Shown one piece after another: positions 6,105 through 14,202 of a stretch of 14,568 bases of DNA. This stretch comes from UBA1858 sp963926275 (GTDB lineage: Bacteria; Pseudomonadota; Gammaproteobacteria; UBA4575): the NCBI GenBank assembly GCA_963926275.1, contig CAWUWP010000004.1, positions 1-14,568 of the forward strand, written 5' to 3'. The translations under genes were made by a program, and so were the position numbers. The stretch's first letter is position 1. Every line of letters starts with the position of its first letter. The notes beneath the pieces were generated by a model that was given only the letters and a program-made list of their open reading frames with translations, had not been told where the DNA came from and did no database searches.

Positions 6105-7112
6105 ATGAAAGTACTCGTCACAGGATCCGCTGGTTTTATTGGTAACAACTTATCTCAACGCTTACTTAAAAGAGGCGATGAGGTGATCGGCATTGATAAT
6201 CTTAATGATTATTATGATGTCACACTCAAGGAAGCGCGTTTAGCTAAAATCATTGATCACGCAAACTTCACTGAAGCGCGTATTAATTTAGAAGACCGCG
6301 ATGCTGTTGCCGAACTATTTAAAAAGCACAAGCCTGACCGTGTGGTAAATCTTGCTGCACAAGCAGGCGTTCGATATTCACTAGAAAACCCCTATGCTTA
6401 TATTGACACTAACATTATGGGCTTCACTAATATTTTAGAAGCTTGTCGGCACAATGAAGTTAAACATCTTGTCTACGCATCAAGTAGTTCTGTTTATGGC
6501 GCCAATACCAACATACCTTTTTCAGTACACAATAATGTTGATCACCCTGTTAGCTTATATGCAGCCACTAAGAAGTCTAATGAATTGATGGCGCATACTT
6601 ACTCACATTTATTCCAGATCCCAACAACAGGATCACGTTTCTTTACTGTCTACGGCCCATGGGGTCGACCTGACATGGCGCTATTCATGTTCACTAAGAA
6701 TATTCTTGCTGGCAAGCCTATCGATGTCTTCAACTATGGTAACCATCGTCGTGATTTCACTTATATCGACGATATTGTCGAAGGTGTTATTCGCACGTTA
6801 GATAAAGTGCCTACCTCAAATGAAAATTGGTCTGGTGATGATCCTGATCCCGCTACCAGCAAAGCACCTTATAAAATTTACAATATTGGCAATAATCAGC
6901 CAGTTGAACTAAAGCACTACATTGCTGTGTTGGAAGATTGTCTTGGTAAGAAAGCTATTCAAAATCTTTTACCATTACAAATGGGAGATGTACCTGATAC
7001 TTATGCGGATGTCGAAGCATTAGTGAAAGACGTAGACTACAAACCACAAACACAAGTAGAAGATGGTATCGCTAATTTTGTTAAGTGGTATAAAGACTAT
7101 TACTCAATTTAG
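6105..7112 (+). CDS. NAD-dependent nucleotide-sugar epimerase, UDP-glucuronate 4-epimerase-like
   Basis: This is a 335-residue extended short-chain dehydrogenase/reductase. GSAGFIG at 7-13 binds NAD; DNLNDYYDVTLKEARL (31-46) is diagnostic of the UDP-glucuronate 4-epimerase (CapI/LpsL) group; the catalytic triad is seen as Ser127-129 in YASSSSVYG and YAATK (Tyr152, Lys156). RRDFTYIDDIVEG is the usual substrate-domain motif. It inverts C4 of a UDP-uronic acid, for example UDP-GlcA to UDP-GalA, and next to a TviB-type dehydrogenase could instead act on the N-acetylated uronic acid. Full length and undamaged. It ends with TAG, followed seven bases later by a terminator, so the two-gene transcription unit ends here. 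ATG 6105 has only a weak upstream ribosome site (AAGATAA). Confidence 0.85.
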   Translation: MKVLVTGSAGFIGNNLSQRLLKRGDEVIGIDNLNDYYDVTLKEARLAKIIDHANFTEARINLEDRDAVAELFKKHKPDRVVNLAAQAGVRYSLENPYAYIDTNIMGFTNILEACRHNEVKHLVYASSSSVYGANTNIPFSVHNNVDHPVSLYAATKKSNELMAHTYSHLFQIPTTGSRFFTVYGPWGRPDMALFMFTKNILAGKPIDVFNYGNHRRDFTYIDDIVEGVIRTLDKVPTSNENWSGDDPDPATSKAPYKIYNIGNNQPVELKHYIAVLEDCLGKKAIQNLLPLQMGDVPDTYADVEALVKDVDYKPQTQVEDGIANFVKWYKDYYSI

Positions 7113-7119
7113 AAAATAC

Positions 7120-7147
7120 AGCCTGGCGTTATTCGCCGGGCTTATTT
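7120..7147. terminator. Bidirectional intrinsic terminator between the epimerase and serC
   Basis: AGCCTGGCG (7120-7128) and CGCCGGGCT (7134-7142) form a nine-pair stem (one G-T) around the loop TTATT. TATTT follows on the plus strand. On the minus strand the stem is followed by TGTATTTTCT, so it can also end the gyrA-serC transcript coming from the right. Confidence 0.75.
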
Positions 7148-7189
7148 GAGCACCTTGTTCGCCTAACCTGCTTCAGCTAGTTTTTTTAT

Positions 7190-8266
7190 CTATGCTGATT
7201 TAATCAATTCGGCTAGTTTTTCCACTGCCTCCATCGGTGTTCCATTATACATGCTGGCTCTAACACCTCCCGCTTGCCGATGACCATGCAGACCGATCAA
7301 ACCTTGTTGCGAGGCAGCAAGTAATACGTTCTCAATCACTTGCTTATCTAGTGAGTCAAAAGTTACATTAATAGCTGAACGATTTTTTTCACACACCTTG
7401 TTGACTAGTTTCGGGTTCAAATCAATCGCTTGATATAAAAGATTAGCTCGTTGATTCGCTTGCTCAACCATCGACTTAACCCCGCCGTTTTTTGTCACCC
7501 AATCGAGCATTAGCTGCGTGACATAACAAGCAAATACAGGACAGGTATTAATAATTGAATTTTCTTTAACATGCAGATCATAACGAAGTAATTCTGGTGT
7601 TTTTTCTGAGACTCTATCAAGCAAGTCATCGCGCACAATAACAACACTGAGTCCGGCAATACCTAATGCTTTTTGCACGCCCGCGTATACCACACCATAG
7701 TCTGAAATATTAATATCTTGCATCAAGATACAAGACGTCAAATCTGCAACGACAGGAACATTGGTTTTTTGTACTTTGAGAAACTCTACACCATTAACAG
7801 TTTCATTAGGTGTGACATGGAAATAAGCCGATGCTGGATCGATATCCCAGTGCTCGGGCTCAACGCAACATATTTCATCACCATTCTCTTGCAATCCTTG
7901 CACAAACTTTATGTCGACATATTTACTAGCTAATGCCGCTGATTTTTTCGACCATAACCCAGTATCTAAGTAGCTTGCATGCTTGGCATTACCTACAAGA
8001 TTTAGTGCGACAGCATCAAACTGAATTGTTGCCCCACCTGCCATAAATATAATTTTATAATTATCAGGAACAGCATAGAGACGCCGCAATAAATTTTGCG
8101 CGCTATTGATTATCGATGAGAATTTTTCAGAACGATGACTTAGTTCTAGAATTGAAATACCGCTATCACGATACAGATTAATATCTTCTTTAATTTGCTG
8201 CTTAACCTCTACAGGCAATGCAGCCGGACCGGCGCCGAAATAATGTGTGCAGTGATCCACCAACAA
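7190..8266 (-). CDS. serC: Phosphoserine aminotransferase
   Basis: This 358-residue fold-type I PLP enzyme makes O-phosphoserine from 3-phosphohydroxypyruvate and glutamate (serine synthesis) and also acts in the pyridoxine pathway. Visible landmarks: FGAGPAALP (10-18; relatives usually FSAGP), ELSHRSEKF (41-49), GGATIQF (77-83), DTGLWSKK (101-108), the Schiff-base Lys199 in YAGVQKALGIAGL, and GLHGHRQAGGVRASMYN near the end. Several positions deviate from the common consensus (QKA for QKN, TSCIL for SSDIL), so this is a divergent member but with the PLP residues kept. TTG 8264-8266 is chosen because AGAG lies six bases upstream; GTG at 8258-8260 is the alternative. It follows gyrA by 16 bases, the gyrA-serC order known from Pseudomonas. 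The stop is TAG, after which seven more open codons (IKKLAEAG-like) precede another TAG. Confidence 0.9.
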   Translation of the reverse strand: MLVDHCTHYFGAGPAALPVEVKQQIKEDINLYRDSGISILELSHRSEKFSSIINSAQNLLRRLYAVPDNYKIIFMAGGATIQFDAVALNLVGNAKHASYLDTGLWSKKSAALASKYVDIKFVQGLQENGDEICCVEPEHWDIDPASAYFHVTPNETVNGVEFLKVQKTNVPVVADLTSCILMQDINISDYGVVYAGVQKALGIAGLSVVIVRDDLLDRVSEKTPELLRYDLHVKENSIINTCPVFACYVTQLMLDWVTKNGGVKSMVEQANQRANLLYQAIDLNPKLVNKVCEKNRSAINVTFDSLDKQVIENVLLAASQQGLIGLHGHRQAGGVRASMYNGTPMEAVEKLAELIKSA

Positions 8267-8282
8267 TTATAACTCTATAAAA

Positions 8283-10886
8283 TTAATCTTCTACTGGCGG
8301 CTGATCTTGATCGTCTTCTTGATCACCTTCTTCCTCGTCACCAGCCAATGACTGAACTGCTTCTATTTCTGTCAACTGCTCATTGTCACCCAATCTAATC
8401 AATGTGACACCTTGGGTGTTACGTCCCATTGATGAAATATCTTCAACTTGTGTCCGTACTAACGTACCTCGATCAGTAATCAGCATTGTCTCATCGTTAT
8501 CAGAGACAAGTACTGCACCCACCACATCACCGTTTCTTCCAGACGTTTGTATTGCGATCACGCCTTGACCACCCCGCTTTTGAACAGGAAAATCTTGAAC
8601 AGGCGTTCTCTTACCAAAGCCACGCTGGGTGCCAATTAATACCTGCATCTCATTTTCATCTGGCTGAATAGATATCAATGAAATCAGTCTATCCTCGTCA
8701 GCAATTTTTATTCCACGCACGCCGGTTGCTGTTCTGCCCATTGGACGAACATCATCCTCATGGAAACGCACTGATTTACCGGTACTTGCCACCAGAACAA
8801 TGTCGTGGTCACTGGTAGTCACTTCCACACCAATCAGGTGATCATTTTCACGCAACTCTAGTGCAATGATTCCACTTGTTCTTGGACGAGAGAAATCTTT
8901 TAGCGCTGTTTTCTTCACTGTGCCTCGGCTAGTTGCCATAAACACATAAGCATCTTGAGAAAAATCTTTCACTGGCAAAATAGCGTTAATTCTTTCGCCT
9001 TCTTGTAACGGCAATAAGTTAACGATTGGCTTACCACGAGACGTTCTGCCTGATTGTGGTAACTCATATACTTTTAACCAATACACTTTACCCAGGCTAG
9101 AGAAACATAATATCGTGTCATGAGTATTTGCCACAAAGAGATTATCAACAAAATCTTCTTCTTTGACTGATGTCGCAGCTTTACCACGACCACCGCGTCT
9201 TTGTGCTTGATATACATCTAACGGCTGTGCTTTGGCGTAACCGGCATGTGACAACGTGACGACCACTTCTTCTTCTTGAATCAGATCTTCAATGGAGAGA
9301 TCTACTTTAGTGGTGGTGATTTCTGTTTTACGCTCATCACCATATTTTTCTTTAATTTCTTCTAATTCTTTACGAATCACTTCCATCAAACGATCAGGGC
9401 TTTCTAAAATCGCAAGAAGACCTGCAATAACCTCTAAAAGCTCACTAAAGTCTTCAACAATCTTTTCTTGTTCAAGCCCCGTTAACCGATGCAAGCGTAG
9501 ATCAAGAATGGCTTGTGCTTGCACTTCTGACAGGTAGTACTTGTTCTCACGCAATCCACAATGCTCATCTAATCCATCTGGGCGAGATGCTTCCGCACCC
9601 GAGCGCTCCAACATATCTGTCACTGCACCAGGCGCCCAACCTTGGCTAATTAATCTTGCTTTTGCATCTGACGGTGTATTCGACGCTTTTATTAAAGCGA
9701 TCACTTCGTCGATGTTTGCCAATGCAACGGCTTGGCCTTCTAAGATGTGGGCCTTGTCACGCGCTTTGCGTAATTCAAACATAGTGCGTCGCGTGACAAC
9801 TTCACGGCGATGACGCAAGAATGCTTGTAAAATTTGTTTAATGTTTAATAATCGCGGCTGACCATCAACTAACGCCACCATATTGATACCAAACACATTT
9901 TGCATTTGCGTGTGCTGATACAAGTTATTTAGCATAACCTCACTAACTTCACCGCGTCGCAACTCAATAACAATACGCATGCCGTCTTTATCAGACTCAT
10001 CACGCAAACCGCCGGGAGAGATGCCTTCGATTCGCTTCTCTTTAACTAAGTCAGCAATCTTTTCAATCAAACGTGCTTTATTTACTTGATAAGGAAGCTC
10101 CGTGACGACAAGAGTTTCACGATTAGTTTTTTCATCAATTTCAACGTGGCTACGTGCACGCAAATAAATTTTTCCACGACCCGTTTGATAGGCATCAACA
10201 ATGCCTTTCTTACCATTAATAATGGCTGACGTTGGGAAGTCTGGTCCCGGCACAATTTCTAGAATATCCATCACAGACAATTCTGGATTTTCAATCATAG
10301 CGATACACGCATTAATGATTTCATTCAGATTATGCGGCGGGATATTGGTGGCCATACCGACTGCAATGCCGGAAGAACCGTTAATTAATAAGTTGGGCGT
10401 TCTAGACGGAAGAACCGACGGTTCTTTCTCTGTTTCATCATAGTTAGGAATAAAATCAACTGTGTCTTTATCAAGGTCAGATAAAACTTCGTGTGCGATC
10501 TTAGACATACGCACTTCGGTATATCTCATTGCCGCGGGAGAATCACCATCGACTGAACCAAAGTTACCTTGACCATCAACCAACAAATAGCGCATCGAAA
10601 AGTTCTGCGCCATTCTAACGATCGTGTCATAAACGGCGGTATCGCCATGTGGGTGATATTTACCAATCACGTCACCGACAACACGCGCAGATTTTTTATA
10701 AGGCTTATTCCAATCATTACCTAGCTCATGCATAGCAAATAATGCTCGTCGATGAACTGGCTTCAATCCATCTCTGACATCAGGTAGTGCACGACCCACG
10801 ATAACGCTCATGGCATAGTCCAGATAGGACTTACGCATTTCGTCTTCTAAATTAACGGTAAGAATTTCTTTAGCTATAGATGCCAT
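8283..10886 (-). CDS. gyrA: DNA gyrase subunit A
   Basis: This is the breakage-reunion subunit of DNA gyrase, which introduces negative supercoils as GyrA2GyrB2. The protein is 867 residues from ATG 10884-10886 (the TTG one codon upstream is not needed), and this start gives exact E. coli numbering: catalytic Tyr122 in AAMRYTEVR, and the quinolone-determining HPHGDTAVYD with Thr83 and Asp87. INGSSGIAVGMATNIPPHN and the coiled-coil/exit-gate region follow. The GyrA box QRRGGRG is at 562-568, at the start of the six-bladed C-terminal DNA-wrapping domain, and the protein ends in a very acidic tail. Full length and intact. It has its own upstream promoter with an extended -10 and is followed by serC after 16 bases. 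There is no doubt about identity. Confidence 0.98.
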   Translation of the reverse strand: MASIAKEILTVNLEDEMRKSYLDYAMSVIVGRALPDVRDGLKPVHRRALFAMHELGNDWNKPYKKSARVVGDVIGKYHPHGDTAVYDTIVRMAQNFSMRYLLVDGQGNFGSVDGDSPAAMRYTEVRMSKIAHEVLSDLDKDTVDFIPNYDETEKEPSVLPSRTPNLLINGSSGIAVGMATNIPPHNLNEIINACIAMIENPELSVMDILEIVPGPDFPTSAIINGKKGIVDAYQTGRGKIYLRARSHVEIDEKTNRETLVVTELPYQVNKARLIEKIADLVKEKRIEGISPGGLRDESDKDGMRIVIELRRGEVSEVMLNNLYQHTQMQNVFGINMVALVDGQPRLLNIKQILQAFLRHRREVVTRRTMFELRKARDKAHILEGQAVALANIDEVIALIKASNTPSDAKARLISQGWAPGAVTDMLERSGAEASRPDGLDEHCGLRENKYYLSEVQAQAILDLRLHRLTGLEQEKIVEDFSELLEVIAGLLAILESPDRLMEVIRKELEEIKEKYGDERKTEITTTKVDLSIEDLIQEEEVVVTLSHAGYAKAQPLDVYQAQRRGGRGKAATSVKEEDFVDNLFVANTHDTILCFSSLGKVYWLKVYELPQSGRTSRGKPIVNLLPLQEGERINAILPVKDFSQDAYVFMATSRGTVKKTALKDFSRPRTSGIIALELRENDHLIGVEVTTSDHDIVLVASTGKSVRFHEDDVRPMGRTATGVRGIKIADEDRLISLISIQPDENEMQVLIGTQRGFGKRTPVQDFPVQKRGGQGVIAIQTSGRNGDVVGAVLVSDNDETMLITDRGTLVRTQVEDISSMGRNTQGVTLIRLGDNEQLTEIEAVQSLAGDEEEGDQEDDQDQPPVED

Positions 10887-10927
10887 CAAATCAACGCAGA
10901 GGGATTTAGTTCCTTAATAAGCCGTGA

Positions 10928-10936
10928 ATTATATCA
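10928..10936 (-). promoter_or_regulatory. Extended -10 promoter of gyrA
   Basis: The minus strand reads TGATATAAT, an extended -10 (TGn before a perfect TATAAT), 41 bases before the gyrA ATG. No good -35 is present, which extended -10 promoters tolerate. The box is framed by the palindrome GTGAATTATATCAC (plus strand 10924-10937), which could mark an operator or aid melting, as gyrase promoters are often supercoil-sensitive. Confidence 0.55.
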
Positions 10937-10959
10937 CACCTTTCCCTCAGAAGAGTAAA

Positions 10960-10997
10960 TCTATAAAAACGAAAATTAGCGAGATAAGGCTGCGCTA
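10960..10997 (-). terminator. Possible weak terminator downstream of mtnA
   Basis: On the minus strand TAGCG and CGCTA form a five-pair stem with an 11-base loop (10977-10997), followed by ATTTTCGTTTTTAT. The stem is short, so partial read-through from mtnA into gyrA is likely. Confidence 0.3.
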
Positions 10998-11026
10998 CAT
11001 GCATTTAACGATTTTTATGCCGGTAT

Positions 11027-12085
11027 TTATGCTTGCTTACCGTTCTTCTTGTCGAATAATTGAGCGATCCTGGAAGTGTTAGGATTTTCTACTGCGCCTC
11101 GCTCTGTAATCAGCACATCAACAAGCTCCGCAGGCGTCACATCAAACACAGGATTCCATACGTTTGCACCCTCTGTCGCCATCATTTTCCCTCCTACATG
11201 AGTCACTTCCCTTCTGCCACGCTGCTCAATCTCAATTTCATCACCATGGGCAGAATCCAAATCGATAGTACTAGTGGGCGCCACCACCATGAATTTCTTA
11301 CCCATATGTTTAGCCAACACCGCCAAGCTATAAGTGCCAATTTTATTGGCGACATCCCCATTCGCTGCAACACGCTCAGCGCCCACAATAATCCAGTCAA
11401 TATGATGCTCTCGCAATGCGCTGGCAGCCGCAGAATCGCAAATCAAATTCACAGGGATGTTTTCTTGCTCTAATTCCCAGGCAGTTAATCTCGAGCCTTG
11501 AAACCAGGGTCGCGTTTCATTAGCAAACACGTGCTCCAATTTACCCTGAGCAAATGCTGAGCGAATTACGCCCAATGCCGTACCATAACCTCCAGTGGCC
11601 AAAGCGCCAGCATTACAGTGAGTCATCACCGTACTTTGTTTATCAATATAACTAGCACCTAATTCGCCCATGGCTTTATTAGCTGCAATATCTTGCACAT
11701 GAATAGCGATCGCTTCTTTTTCCAGTGCCGCTAACCACTCATTGTTTGGATTGATTAAGCAATGATGCATGCGCTGTAAAGCCCACGCTAAATTAACTGC
11801 AGTAGGACGTGCAGTACTTAATCTAGTGATATCCAATTCTATTTGCTGCTTGGCGCTATCCCCACCCAGCTCAGAATGCGTTAATGCAGATAAAACCACA
11901 CCATAAGCAGCCGTGACACCAATCGCAGGTGCCCCACGCACCACCATGTCTTTAATGGCATCAAACGTTCCAGCGACGCTATCTATGTGCAAAAATTCTA
12001 CTGTACTGGGCAACAGACGCTGATCTAATAAAATTAATTGTCGATCACGCCATTCAATGGCTCTATTGGGTAAAGATTTATCCAT
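11027..12085 (-). CDS. mtnA: S-methyl-5-thioribose-1-phosphate isomerase
   Basis: This 352-residue aldose-ketose isomerase of the eIF2B-alpha/MtnA family converts methylthioribose 1-phosphate to methylthioribulose 1-phosphate in the methionine salvage pathway. RGAPAIG (50-56), the catalytic Cys157 in THCNAGALATGGYG, ETRPWFQGSRLTAWEL and ANGDVANKIGTY are all in place. The odd point is residue 237. Relatives have GADR with a catalytic Asp (Asp240 of Bacillus subtilis MtnA, exactly 80 residues after the catalytic Cys160); this protein has GAER, codon GAG at 11375-11377, also exactly 80 after its Cys. The length is normal and no other damage is visible. The start is ATG 12083-12085. It is divergent from the MTA/SAH deaminase with 59 bases between, both serving methylthioadenosine handling, as in Pseudomonas, where the same genes are adjacent. 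Confidence 0.93.
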   Translation of the reverse strand: MDKSLPNRAIEWRDRQLILLDQRLLPSTVEFLHIDSVAGTFDAIKDMVVRGAPAIGVTAAYGVVLSALTHSELGGDSAKQQIELDITRLSTARPTAVNLAWALQRMHHCLINPNNEWLAALEKEAIAIHVQDIAANKAMGELGASYIDKQSTVMTHCNAGALATGGYGTALGVIRSAFAQGKLEHVFANETRPWFQGSRLTAWELEQENIPVNLICDSAAASALREHHIDWIIVGAERVAANGDVANKIGTYSLAVLAKHMGKKFMVVAPTSTIDLDSAHGDEIEIEQRGRREVTHVGGKMMATEGANVWNPVFDVTPAELVDVLITERGAVENPNTSRIAQLFDKKNGKQA

Positions 12086-12144
12086 AATATTTAATTCAAG
12101 GTTTTTACTTGTCCTAAGCAGGCTAGAAAGGTAAGTTTAATCAT
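12086..12144. promoter_or_regulatory. Shared divergent promoter region of mtnA and the deaminase
   Basis: These 59 bases must hold the starts of two divergent transcripts. GAAAGGTAAG (12126-12135) is a possible, rather distant ribosome binding site for the plus-strand gene. No clear -35/-10 pair can be picked. The short distance implies overlapping promoters or promoters inside the neighbouring genes. Confidence 0.35.
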
Positions 12145-13461
12145 ATGCGCACTATTCAAACACTTTTATCTGCTCGCCATGTCGTGCCAGTGGATACACA
12201 AAACTCTGTCCTCGAACATCATTCCGTCGCGATTGATAACGGGCGCATTGTTGATATTCTGCCGACACAAAAAGCACTTCAAAACTATCATGCAAATTCG
12301 CATATAGACTACGATAACCATATATTAATGCCCGGCCTAATCAATGCCCATACCCACGCGGCGATGTCTTTACTGCGCGGCATTGCCAGTGACATTCCAC
12401 TCATGGAATGGCTGCAAAATCATATTTGGCCAACAGAACAAAAATGGGCTGATGAAAGCTTTGTTCATGATGGTAGCGAATTAGCTATTGCAGAAATGCT
12501 ACGTGGCGGCACCACCTGTTTCAATGATATGTATTTCTTCCCGCATGTCACGGCACGAGTTGCATCGACGATTGGAATACGCGCCGTCATTGGCATGATC
12601 GCTTTAGAATTTCCCACTGCATATGCAGCATCACCTGATGAATACTTATCAAAAGGGTTAGCCTTATACGATGACTATAAATCCGACCCTTTAATCACCA
12701 CTGTATTTGCGCCACATGCGCCTTACACCGTCTCTGACAAGACATTTAGCAAGATAAACAGCTATGCCAATGAATTGGATTTACCTATCCATATGCATAT
12801 TCATGAAACACAATCAGAAATTGAAACCAGTATTAAAGAATTTGGCATGCGCCCACTCGAACGACTGGGCAAGCTTGGCTTAGTCAATCCTAACTTGCTA
12901 GCGGTTCACATGACTCAACTGACTGAACAGGAGATACAGCAAGTAGCAGAGGCAGGTGTCAGCGTTATTCACTGCCCTGAATCCAACATGAAACTTGCTA
13001 GTGGCTTTTGCCCAACTCATGAATTACTAAAAAATAATGTGCGTGTTATTATCGGCACTGATAGTAGCGCCAGCAATGATGATCTAGACATGTTTTCTGA
13101 GATTCGCTCCGCAGCATTAATAGCTAAAGGGGTAAGCGGCGAGGCTACCGCATTCCCTGCCCAACAAGCAATTCGTGCCGCTACTATAGATGCAGCTAAA
13201 GCGCTGGGCCTAGATGATGAAATTGGTTCACTTGAACAAGGCAAGTCAGCAGACATTATTGCTATCAGTTGTGACAGCATCGAAGGTCATCCTATATATG
13301 ACGTCCATAGCCACCTGGTTTACAGCACCAATCAAAGTCGCGTCTCCGATGTATTTGTATCAGGTCGACAGTTACTACGTGAGCGCACGCTGACCACCAT
13401 CAGCGAAGATGAAATACTTGCAAAAACTGAACAGTGGACGCAAAAAATTTCTCAACCTTAA
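12145..13461 (+). CDS. mtaD: 5-methylthioadenosine/S-adenosylhomocysteine deaminase (TRZ/ATZ family amidohydrolase)
   Basis: This 438-residue metal-dependent amidohydrolase probably deaminates methylthioadenosine (and possibly S-adenosylhomocysteine) to the inosine derivative. Metal ligands of the family can be placed: His69 and His71 in NAHTHAAMSLLRG, His218 with Glu221 in HIHETQSE, His255 in AVHMTQL, and Asp306 in IIGTDSSASNDDLDMF (relatives usually GTDGAASN). The C-terminal GSLEQGKSADI closes the composite beta-sandwich. Length fits. ATG 12145 is divergent from mtnA. In Pseudomonas the orthologous pair works with a methylthioinosine phosphorylase, which would then give MtnA its substrate; that phosphorylase is not in this window. 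UbiG follows after 30 bases, probably in one operon, also as in Pseudomonas. Exact substrate preference is inferred from neighbours. Confidence 0.88.
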   Translation: MRTIQTLLSARHVVPVDTQNSVLEHHSVAIDNGRIVDILPTQKALQNYHANSHIDYDNHILMPGLINAHTHAAMSLLRGIASDIPLMEWLQNHIWPTEQKWADESFVHDGSELAIAEMLRGGTTCFNDMYFFPHVTARVASTIGIRAVIGMIALEFPTAYAASPDEYLSKGLALYDDYKSDPLITTVFAPHAPYTVSDKTFSKINSYANELDLPIHMHIHETQSEIETSIKEFGMRPLERLGKLGLVNPNLLAVHMTQLTEQEIQQVAEAGVSVIHCPESNMKLASGFCPTHELLKNNVRVIIGTDSSASNDDLDMFSEIRSAALIAKGVSGEATAFPAQQAIRAATIDAAKALGLDDEIGSLEQGKSADIIAISCDSIEGHPIYDVHSHLVYSTNQSRVSDVFVSGRQLLRERTLTTISEDEILAKTEQWTQKISQP

Positions 13462-13491
13462 CCAATTTTCTATCAAAGACAATCAATCAAC

Positions 13492-14202
13492 ATGGCTAAC
13501 ACAGACAACTTCGACCCCGCTGAAATCAAAAAATTTGAAGACCTTGCCTATCGCTGGTGGGACAAAGATAGCGAATTCAAACCACTGCATGACATTAATC
13601 CTTTGCGTTTAAATTTTATCGATGAACGCGTCAACCTGTCAGGAAAAAAAGTATTAGATGTTGGCTGCGGTGGTGGTATTTTATCCGAAAGCATGGCAGC
13701 CAAAGGTGCTAGCGTAAAAGGCATCGATTTAGGTAAAGCGCCTCTCTCAGTCGCGCAACTACATGCTAAAGAAAGCAGCCTAGATATCAATTATGAAATG
13801 ATTGCCGCGGAAGATATTGCTCAACGCGAGCCTGAATCATACAACGTCGTAACTTGTTTAGAAATGTTAGAGCACGTGCCCAGCCCAGAAAGCATTGTGG
13901 CTGCCTGCACTAAATTAGTTAAACCCGGTGGACATATTTTCTTCTCCACCTTGAATCGAAATCCCAAATCATATTTATTTGCGGTGATAGGTGCTGAATA
14001 CATACTCAATCTTTTACCAAAAGGAACACATGAGTATAAAAAATTTATTCGTCCTTCTGAACTAGATAAATGGTGTCGCAACAATAGACTCAACTCTAAA
14101 GAATTAATTGGCATGAGTTACAACCCGATAACCAAACACTATTGGCTGGGTCACGACGTCAGTGTTAACTACATGTTACATACCACGAAGTCAGCACTTT
14201 GA
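13492..14202 (+). CDS. ubiG: Ubiquinone biosynthesis O-methyltransferase
   Basis: This 236-residue class I SAM methyltransferase performs both O-methylations of ubiquinone synthesis (2-polyprenyl-6-hydroxyphenol and 3-demethylubiquinol). The start FDPAEIKKFEDLAYRWWD is the UbiG N-terminal signature. SAM binding motif VLDVGCGGGILSE is at 54-66 with the acidic ribose-binding residue in GIDLG (78-82); EMLEHVP (124-130) is motif post-II; ThrLeuAsnArgAsn (STLNRNPKSY) and the amphipathic KGTHEYKKFIRPSEL insertion, involved in membrane contact, follow. Length is normal and there is no damage. It starts 30 bases after mtaD, and its TGA overlaps the TTG of mupP by four bases (TTGA), implying coupled translation. 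The same order is known from Pseudomonas. Confidence 0.96.
   Translation: MANTDNFDPAEIKKFEDLAYRWWDKDSEFKPLHDINPLRLNFIDERVNLSGKKVLDVGCGGGILSESMAAKGASVKGIDLGKAPLSVAQLHAKESSLDINYEMIAAEDIAQREPESYNVVTCLEMLEHVPSPESIVAACTKLVKPGGHIFFSTLNRNPKSYLFAVIGAEYILNLLPKGTHEYKKFIRPSELDKWCRNNRLNSKELIGMSYNPITKHYWLGHDVSVNYMLHTTKSAL

Noticed and set aside
8383..9813. Several open frames of 60-90 codons on the plus strand opposite gyrA
   Set aside because: They are antisense to a complete, strongly conserved gyrA, have no ribosome sites and no recognisable domains.
11060..11473. 137-codon plus-strand frame opposite mtnA
   Set aside because: It is Cys/His-rich by chance of antisense reading over conserved mtnA motifs; there is no start context or homologous motif.
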